A DNA stretch of 64,000 nucleotides from Nocardioides marmorisolisilvae (GTDB lineage Bacteria; Actinomycetota; Actinomycetes; Propionibacteriales; Nocardioidaceae), in contig NZ_RJSG01000002.1 in assembly GCF_003725775.1 (NCBI RefSeq), positions 1,544,804-1,608,803 of the forward strand, written 5' to 3'. This document shows positions 58,436 through 64,000 of this stretch, piece after piece. The first letter of the stretch is position 1. The number at the start of each line of letters is the position of its first letter. The translations under genes were made by a program, and so were the position numbers. The notes beneath the pieces are model-generated. The model worked only from the letters and a program-made list of their open reading frames with translations. It was not told where the DNA came from and did no database searches.

Positions 58436-59887
58436 TCAGTTGCCGCCGGTCAGCTTCTCGCGGAGCGCCTGCAGCGCCTCGTCCGAGGCGAGCGAGCCGC
58501 CCTCGGCCTCGGGAGCCTCGCTGCTGTACGAGGTGGCCTCGCCAGCCTCGACCTCGGCAACCTTCGCCTCGGCCTGCTGCTTGACGTGGGCCTCCCAGCG
58601 GGCGTGCGCCTTGGCGTACTGGTCCTCCCAGACCTTGCGCTGGTCGTCGTAGCCCTCGAGCCACTCGCCCGTGTCCGGGTCGAAGCCCTCCGGGTAGATG
58701 TAGTTGCCGGCCTCGTCGTACGACGCGCTCATGCCGTACAGCGTCGGGTCGAAGTCCTCGGCCTCGGCCGCGGTCGACGTCTCGTTCGCCTGCTTCAGCG
58801 AGAGCGAGATCCGGCGACGCTCGAGGTCGATGTCGATGATCTTGACCATGACGTCGTCGTTGACCTGGACGACCTGCTCCGGGATCTCCACGTGGCGCTC
58901 GGCCAGCTCGGAGATGTGCACCAGGCCCTCGATGCCCTCCTCGACGCGGACGAACGAGCCGAAGGGCACCAGCTTGGTGACCTTGCCCGGCACGATCTGG
59001 CCGATCTGGTGGGTCCGGGCGAAGTGCTGCCACGGGTCCTCCTGCGTCGCCTTGAGCGACAGCGACACGCGCTCGCGCTCCATGTCGACGTCGAGAACCT
59101 CGACGGTGACCTCGTCACCGACCGTGACGACCTCGGACGGGTGGTCGATGTGCTTCCAGGACAGCTCCGAGACGTGCACCAGACCGTCGACGCCGCCCAG
59201 GTCCACGAACGCACCGAAGTTGACGATCGAGGAGACGACGCCCTTGCGGATCTGGCCCTTCTGGAGCTGGGTCAGGAAGCCGTGGCGAACCTCGGACTGG
59301 GTCTGCTCGAGCCACGCACGGCGGGAGAGCACGACGTTGTTGCGGTTCTTGTCCAGCTCGATGATCTTCGCCTCGAGCTCCTTGCCGACGTACGGCTGGA
59401 GGTCGCGGACGCGACGCATCTCGACCAGCGACGCGGGCAGGAAGCCGCGCAGGCCGATGTCCAGGATCAGGCCGCCCTTGACGACCTCGATGACCGTGCC
59501 GGTGACGACGCCGTCCTCTTCCTTGACCTGCTCGATGGTGCCCCAGGCGCGCTCGTACTGGGCGCGCTTCTTGGACAGGATCAGGCGGCCTTCCTTGTCC
59601 TCCTTCTGGAGGACCAGGGCCTCGACCGAGTCGCCGACCTGGACGACCTCGTTGGGGTCGACGTCGTGCTTGATGGAGAGCTCGCGGGACGGGATGACGC
59701 CCTCGGTCTTGTAGCCGATGTCGAGGAGGACCTCGTCGCGGTCGACCTTGACGATGACGCCCTCGACGATGTCGCCGTCGTTGAAGAACTTGATGGTCGC
59801 GTCGATCGCGGCGAGGAAGTCTTCCTCGGAGCCGATGTCGTTGATCGCGACCTGGGGGGCGTCGGAAAGGATGGGGGTGGTGGTCAT
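58436..59887 (-). CDS. rpsA: 30S ribosomal protein S1
   Basis: A 483-residue ribosomal protein with four S1 RNA-binding domains (about 36-105, 123-188, 209-277, 294-363), for example GDIVEGVIVKVDRDEVLLDIG and GQIRKGVVSSIVNFGAFVDLGG. The acidic C-terminus is typical of actinobacterial S1. ATG at 59887 with AAGGA upstream at about 12 nt. A divergent 231-bp region carries its promoter. Confidence 0.95.
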   Translation of the reverse strand: MTTTPILSDAPQVAINDIGSEEDFLAAIDATIKFFNDGDIVEGVIVKVDRDEVLLDIGYKTEGVIPSRELSIKHDVDPNEVVQVGDSVEALVLQKEDKEGRLILSKKRAQYERAWGTIEQVKEEDGVVTGTVIEVVKGGLILDIGLRGFLPASLVEMRRVRDLQPYVGKELEAKIIELDKNRNNVVLSRRAWLEQTQSEVRHGFLTQLQKGQIRKGVVSSIVNFGAFVDLGGVDGLVHVSELSWKHIDHPSEVVTVGDEVTVEVLDVDMERERVSLSLKATQEDPWQHFARTHQIGQIVPGKVTKLVPFGSFVRVEEGIEGLVHISELAERHVEIPEQVVQVNDDVMVKIIDIDLERRRISLSLKQANETSTAAEAEDFDPTLYGMSASYDEAGNYIYPEGFDPDTGEWLEGYDDQRKVWEDQYAKAHARWEAHVKQQAEAKVAEVEAGEATSYSSEAPEAEGGSLASDEALQALREKLTGGN

Positions 59888-60118
59888 AAGGGATGGGATC
59901 CTTGGTGGACAGATGTTGTTGTGGGCGCACGCAGAACGTCCTGTTTCACCATCACGAAATGTTTTTCGCTTACCCGCTACGTTCACCGGGCTGACAGCGA
60001 GCTAGAGACTGCTACGTCTGAGACTCAGGCAGACTTCTGGCGCAACGCACAGAATACGGCGGAATTGGGGCCTGAGTCCAACCAGCGCCTCCCCCGCGGA
60101 CCTGCCATCATCAGCCCC
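59888..60118. promoter_or_regulatory. Divergent promoter region of rpsA and the methyltransferase gene
   Basis: A 231-bp gap with T-rich stretches (CGAAATGTTTTTCGC near 59955). A short palindrome CTGAGACTCAG lies at about 60018-60028. No specific operator is assigned. Confidence 0.4.
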
Positions 60119-60931
60119 ATGTTCGAGCACAGGCCGGTGCGGCCCGAGCGCAGGCCGGTCGACGAGCGCGACTCGCTGCTGGCCAACCGGGCCGACTGGG
60201 ACCGCTACGCCGACGAGTACCAGGCCACCCACGGCGAATTCCTCGGGGACGACGGGTTCCTCTGGGGGCCTGAGGGCGTCCGCGAGGACCACGTCGGTGC
60301 GCTCGGCGATGTCACCGGGAAGGACGTCCTGGAGCTCGGCTGCGGGGCGGGACAGTGCTCCCGGTGGGTGCTGGCCCGCGGCGGACGCCCGGTGGGCCTC
60401 GACGTCTCGATGCGCCAGCTGCAGCACAGCCGCCGGATCGACCTCGAGCACGACGTCCGGGTGCCGGTGGTGTGCGCCGGCGCGGCGGCGATCCCCTTCG
60501 CGGACGACGCGTTCGACGTGGTCTTCTCCGCGTTCGGCGCGCTCCAGTTCATCGCCGACGCGGACGCGCTGGTCGGCGAGATGGCCCGGGTCACGCGGGC
60601 CGGGGGCAGGCTGGCGTTCTCGGTGACCCACCCGACCCGTTGGATGTTCCAGGACGACCCTGGCGAGGGCGGCCTGCTGGCCAACCAGTCCTACTGGGAC
60701 CGCACGCCGTACGTCGAGGTCGACGACGAGACCGGCGAGACCTCCTACGTGGAGCACCACCGGACCCTGGGCGACTGGGTCCGGGCGTTGTCCACCCACG
60801 GCTACCGGATCGTCGACCTGGTCGAGCCGGAGTGGCCGGCGGACCACGACCGGGTCTGGGGCGGCTGGAGCCGCACCCGGGGCCGACTGACCCCGGGCAC
60901 GGCTCTCTACGTGGCCGATCTGGCCCAGTAG
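60119..60931 (+). CDS. Class I SAM-dependent methyltransferase
   Basis: A 270-residue methyltransferase. The SAM loop LELGCGAGQCSRW is at about 72-84, then GLDVSMRQL, and the later DVVFSAFGALQFI. The C-terminal PEWPADHDRVWGGWSRTRG is not a known substrate motif. The substrate is unknown. The gene begins on ATG 60119 with no strong ribosome site, and converges on the surface-protein operon after 6 bp. Confidence 0.85.
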   Translation: MFEHRPVRPERRPVDERDSLLANRADWDRYADEYQATHGEFLGDDGFLWGPEGVREDHVGALGDVTGKDVLELGCGAGQCSRWVLARGGRPVGLDVSMRQLQHSRRIDLEHDVRVPVVCAGAAAIPFADDAFDVVFSAFGALQFIADADALVGEMARVTRAGGRLAFSVTHPTRWMFQDDPGEGGLLANQSYWDRTPYVEVDDETGETSYVEHHRTLGDWVRALSTHGYRIVDLVEPEWPADHDRVWGGWSRTRGRLTPGTALYVADLAQ

Positions 60932-60937
60932 TCCGGG

Positions 60938-63223
60938 CTAGGCGGCGACCATCCGGCGGCGCAGCACCGAGACGCCGGTGGCCAGTGCCACCAGGGCCAG
61001 GGCCGCTGCGGACCGGGTGACGTTGCGGCTCGACTCGCCGTCGTCGCCACGGATGACGAACGAGTAGGCGGTCAGACCCTCGGCGCCGGCCGGGGCACCG
61101 AACGCCATCGACTCGGTCTGGGCCCGCTTGGCACCGGCGGCGAGCTCGGCGTAGAGCTGGCCGTAGTTCGCGACCGTCTCCTTGCCGGAGGTCACGATCT
61201 TGCTGGTGCCCTCCTTCGAGAGCCGGTTGGCGCCGTCCGGGATCTCCGGCGCCTTGCCGGAGGCCTGCTTGAGCCCGTCGGCGATCTGGCCGGAGCCGTC
61301 CGCCGCCGTGCCCAGACCGTCCGCCAGGTCTCCGGCGCCGCCGGAGACCTGCGATGCGCCGGAGGACAGCTTGGCGGTGCCGTCGGCGAGGTCACCGGTG
61401 CCGGCGTCCAGCTGGCCGAGCCCGCTGGCGAGGTCGCCCGAGCCGGCGTAGGCGTCGGCAGCACCGGAGTTGAGCTGGAGCACGCCCGCGATCGCCGCCG
61501 CGAGCTTCCCCTTGAGCTCGGTCAGCCCGTCAGCCACCTGCTGGTTGCCCGCCTTCAGCTGGGCCGCGCCGGCCTTGGCCGCTGCTGCACCACCCTCGAG
61601 CTGGGTCAGACCCGGCACGATCTGGCCGTTGAGGCCGTCGAGCACCTGCTGGAGGCCACCGGAGACCAGGCCCAGCCCGGCGTACGCCGTGGACAGGTCG
61701 GTCTTGCTCTGCTGCACGCCGGGAATGACGCCCGCCGCGAGCGTGCCCTGGCACACCGGACCGCAGTCCATGCCGGGCAGGGCGTTGTTCTTGATCGCGT
61801 TCAGGCCGGCGAGCAACTGGTCGATGGAACCACCCGCAGTCACGGCGGCGTTCAGACCGGCGCGTACCTGGTCGACCCCGGCCTTGGCCTGGCCGATGCC
61901 CGGGGCCACCTGACCGGTCAGACCGGTCTTCAGCGCGGTCGCACCCGCGTTCAGCTGGGTCAGGCCGTCGATCAGCGTGCCGGCCTGGCCGGCCGCGCCG
62001 AAACCGGCGGTGATCTGGTTGACGCCGTCGATCAACTGCTGGATGCCGGGACCGGCGGCCGGCAGCTGGTCGGCGAGCTGACTCAGACCGCCGCTGATCT
62101 GACCGAGGCCGTCCTTGAGCTGGTCCGCGCCCGCAAGGGCGTCCGAGGTGCCCTGGTGCAGCTGACCGGCACCGTCGTTGACCTGGCTCGCACCGCTGGA
62201 CAGCTGCTTGGCGCCCGCGGCGAGCTTGCGCGCACCAGGAGCGGCATCGTCGGCGAGACCGCTGTGCAGCTGGTCGGCACCGTCGCTCAGCTTGAGCAGA
62301 CCGGCGACCAGGGTGGACGCGCCGTCGCGCAGCTTGAGCAGGTTGCTGTCGATCTGGGACGCACCCGAGACCAGCTCGGCACCGGTGGTCGCACCCGTGC
62401 TGTAGCCGTCCGAGGCGGTCTTGAACGTCGGGCTGGCCAGCGGGTCCACCGGCAGCAGGCCGACCTCGACGCGCGGCACGACACCGTTCTTGATGGTGGC
62501 CGAGTAGCCGAACGTGGTGGTGGTCTCGCCGATCGGCGGGAACAGCGTCATGTTGTAGGTCAGCGCGGTGCCACCGGTGCCATCACCCGCGGCGCTGGCC
62601 ACGGCGTCCGGCTTCACCTCGGTGAAGCTCTTCGGCAGCGTGGTGGTCAGCTGACCGACCAGCGGGACCGGGACGTTGACGGTCTTGGTGATGGTGCCGC
62701 CGGCACCGTCGTCGAAGGTGAGCTCCTTCGGGGTGACGGTCTTGTTGGCCACCGTGAAGTCGACCCGGAGCTTGCCGGACTTGCCGACGACGTCGCCGGG
62801 CTTCACGGTCTTGCCGTCCAGCGTGTACGTGGGCGTCACCGATACCGGCAGCGCGCCGTCGTAGTTGCTGACCGAGCGGTACTGCTTGGTGCCGTCGACG
62901 GTGGTCTTGATGACCTGCTTGCTGCCGTCGAGCTTGAAGCCGCCGAAGCCGTCGATGTTGCGCAGGCCGTCGGTGGAGACCGGGTTGAGCAGGTCGACGG
63001 GGCCGTGGCCGGTCAGGGCCAGCTGCTCGTAGACGCGCTTGCTCTCCAGGTGGCCGTCGGCGCCGAGGTAGACCTGGATGGTCTCGGTGTTGACGACGTC
63101 GACCCCGGAACCCTCGGTGGTCGCGGCCGCCGCGAGCGACGGGCTGATGGCGAGGCCGGCCAGCGTGATCGCGGCCGCGGTGGCCCCGATCCGGCGGGCG
63201 CGCCGGGCGCTCAGGGCGCTCAT
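60938..63223 (-). CDS. Exported repeat-rich membrane protein (YhgE/Pip-like)
   Basis: A 761-residue protein: signal peptide (about 1-35), a beta-rich N-terminal domain, then about 370 residues of 11-residue SGA-SQL-DGAGQL-type repeats predicted to be coiled or helical, and one C-terminal membrane helix (ALALVALATGVSVLRRR). The repeats match the extracellular parts of YhgE/Pip phage-infection-type and MMPL-associated proteins. Function unknown. ATG at 63223 overlaps the upstream gene (ATGA). Confidence 0.78.
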   Translation of the reverse strand: MSALSARRARRIGATAAAITLAGLAISPSLAAAATTEGSGVDVVNTETIQVYLGADGHLESKRVYEQLALTGHGPVDLLNPVSTDGLRNIDGFGGFKLDGSKQVIKTTVDGTKQYRSVSNYDGALPVSVTPTYTLDGKTVKPGDVVGKSGKLRVDFTVANKTVTPKELTFDDGAGGTITKTVNVPVPLVGQLTTTLPKSFTEVKPDAVASAAGDGTGGTALTYNMTLFPPIGETTTTFGYSATIKNGVVPRVEVGLLPVDPLASPTFKTASDGYSTGATTGAELVSGASQIDSNLLKLRDGASTLVAGLLKLSDGADQLHSGLADDAAPGARKLAAGAKQLSSGASQVNDGAGQLHQGTSDALAGADQLKDGLGQISGGLSQLADQLPAAGPGIQQLIDGVNQITAGFGAAGQAGTLIDGLTQLNAGATALKTGLTGQVAPGIGQAKAGVDQVRAGLNAAVTAGGSIDQLLAGLNAIKNNALPGMDCGPVCQGTLAAGVIPGVQQSKTDLSTAYAGLGLVSGGLQQVLDGLNGQIVPGLTQLEGGAAAAKAGAAQLKAGNQQVADGLTELKGKLAAAIAGVLQLNSGAADAYAGSGDLASGLGQLDAGTGDLADGTAKLSSGASQVSGGAGDLADGLGTAADGSGQIADGLKQASGKAPEIPDGANRLSKEGTSKIVTSGKETVANYGQLYAELAAGAKRAQTESMAFGAPAGAEGLTAYSFVIRGDDGESSRNVTRSAAALALVALATGVSVLRRRMVAA

Positions 63224-63867
63224 CGGACGGTCTCCTTCATGAACTCGGACAGGGTGGTGAACTCGCGCTCGTCGGTCGCTGCGGCGCTGGTCGCGACCGG
63301 AGCCTCGACCGGCGCGTCGACGTGGTCGCCCTCGGGGGCGTCCGGGGTCGGACGGCCACGGCGCATCCCCTGCGCACCGGCGACGACCGGACCGGCCACG
63401 ACGCCGGCCAGGAAGCCGAGCGCGACGTTGAACGCCATCGTGGTGGCGGTGCTCACCGAGGTCGACAGGATCTCCGGCGGAGCCTGGTTGTAGGCGAACT
63501 CGTAGGCGCCGGCGAAGGCGCCCGCGCCCAGGATCACGGTCCACAGCGTGATGCGGTCGTTGGTCAGGAACGCGACCGCGACGCAGGCCATCACCACGAA
63601 GCCGACCGCGACCGCGCGTCCGGCGGTCGTGTCGGGCATGAACTGGGCCCTGAAGATGTAGCCGGACCAGCCGATCACGAACCCGGCGGCGAAACCGGCC
63701 AGCTGGGTCGTCGGCGTGCGGTCCGGGACCAGCGCCACGACAGCACCCATGGCCGCGCCCAGCAGGGCGACGGACTCGAGCTCGAGACCGAGAGCCGACC
63801 CAGCCATGACCGCGCCCATCGCGGCCAGGGCCAGGACGGCACCGGCGTACAAAGTTTGTCTACGCAT
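63220..63867 (-). CDS. Multi-pass membrane protein coupled to the repeat-rich protein
   Basis: A 215-residue protein with about five membrane segments and a polar C-terminal tail (residues about 170-215). No family recognised. It is the first gene of a two-gene unit: its stop overlaps the start of the repeat protein. Its start at 63867 is 133 bp before the window end, so an upstream gene cannot be excluded. Confidence 0.7.
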   Translation of the reverse strand: MRRQTLYAGAVLALAAMGAVMAGSALGLELESVALLGAAMGAVVALVPDRTPTTQLAGFAAGFVIGWSGYIFRAQFMPDTTAGRAVAVGFVVMACVAVAFLTNDRITLWTVILGAGAFAGAYEFAYNQAPPEILSTSVSTATTMAFNVALGFLAGVVAGPVVAGAQGMRRGRPTPDAPEGDHVDAPVEAPVATSAAATDEREFTTLSEFMKETVR

Positions 63868-64000
63868 AGCTGCGCATCTCCTCCCACAGACAAGTTCCGG
63901 ACCGGCCTCCCAACCGGTTCATTCCGGAACATTTGCGCACAAAGTAGCGCATCTCCACGTGTATCTCTTAAACGAGACGCGTGGGGCGGGAAATCATGAC
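63868..64000 (-). promoter_or_regulatory. Promoter region of the surface-protein operon
   Basis: Contains nested inverted sequences (GTTCCGG and CCGGAAC arms near 63894-63930; TTTGTGCGCAAA near 63933-63944) that may bind a regulator. The sequence is cut by the window. Confidence 0.4.

Noticed and set aside
58430-60118. Plus-strand frame through the rpsA region joined to the methyltransferase
   Set aside because: The part before 60119 is antisense to rpsA. The methyltransferase starts at ATG 60119.

Overview
The window is chromosomal DNA of a high-GC actinobacterium, most likely a Nocardioides-like member of the Propionibacteriales. The evidence is gene content and gene order: a principal sigma factor with a Lys/Ala-rich N-terminus, SepH, the ParC/ParE topoisomerase IV pair with a DUF7455 protein divergent from parE, DUF5998, DUF3263 and DUF4192 proteins, an lprG-p55 type pair, an F420-type LLM oxidoreductase and an AcrA1-like double SDR. 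The genus is inference. I see no rRNA, tRNA, CRISPR array or complete insertion sequence.

Layout. 1-12.5 kb: end of a sugar-lactone oxidase gene, TRIC channel, sepH, AcrA1-like lipid reductase plus partner, sulfurtransferase, thymidine kinase, AP-superfamily enzyme with DUF5998, a GNAT/acyl-CoA ligase fusion and a DHFR-like reductase. 12.5-27.6 kb: parC, lprG/p55/sucrase-ferredoxin operon, carbonic anhydrase, LLM oxidoreductase, SDR/SnoaL pair, a secreted SGNH lipase, a lipoprotein esterase operon, a lower-GC secreted cassette, then parE and DUF7455. 27.7-31.8 kb: DUF456/EamA pair, then an enoyl-CoA hydratase and FadD19-like ligase behind a KstR-type box, ending in a tandem repeat, DosR-like boxes and a candidate small RNA. 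31.8-36.3 kb is gene-poor: an MFS transporter, a DUF3263 gene between direct repeats and a secreted protein. 36.3-41.1 kb: a P450/SnoaL/TetR/FAD-oxidoreductase cluster divergent from an uncharacterised multi-pass membrane protein. 41.1-51.5 kb: sigA, HhH-GPD glycosylase, glutamate-cysteine ligase family enzyme, DUF4192, Pol IV, the split 5-oxoprolinase operon pxpCB/pxpA, and a second sigma-70 factor. 51.5-64 kb: coaE, an ECF sigma/anti-sigma pair, AMP-ligase, GlxA-type regulator with a divergent 58-residue membrane protein, a DinB-fold protein, an SGNH hydrolase with fibronectin domains, rpsA, a methyltransferase and a two-gene cell-surface operon.

How they work together. Lipid and steroid-like metabolism recurs: the AcrA1-like reductase, SGNH lipase, KstR-boxed crotonase/FadD19 pair, P450 cluster and lprG/p55. 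Two of these (2993 and 21921) share the same palindromic operator, suggesting one regulator. Translational coupling through GTGA or ATGA overlaps is used at least nine times, which exposes one pair (4996) where the overlap is GTAA and the start codon is apparently lost. parE likewise appears to start on ATC. The most novel-looking features are regulatory and structural rather than new protein families.
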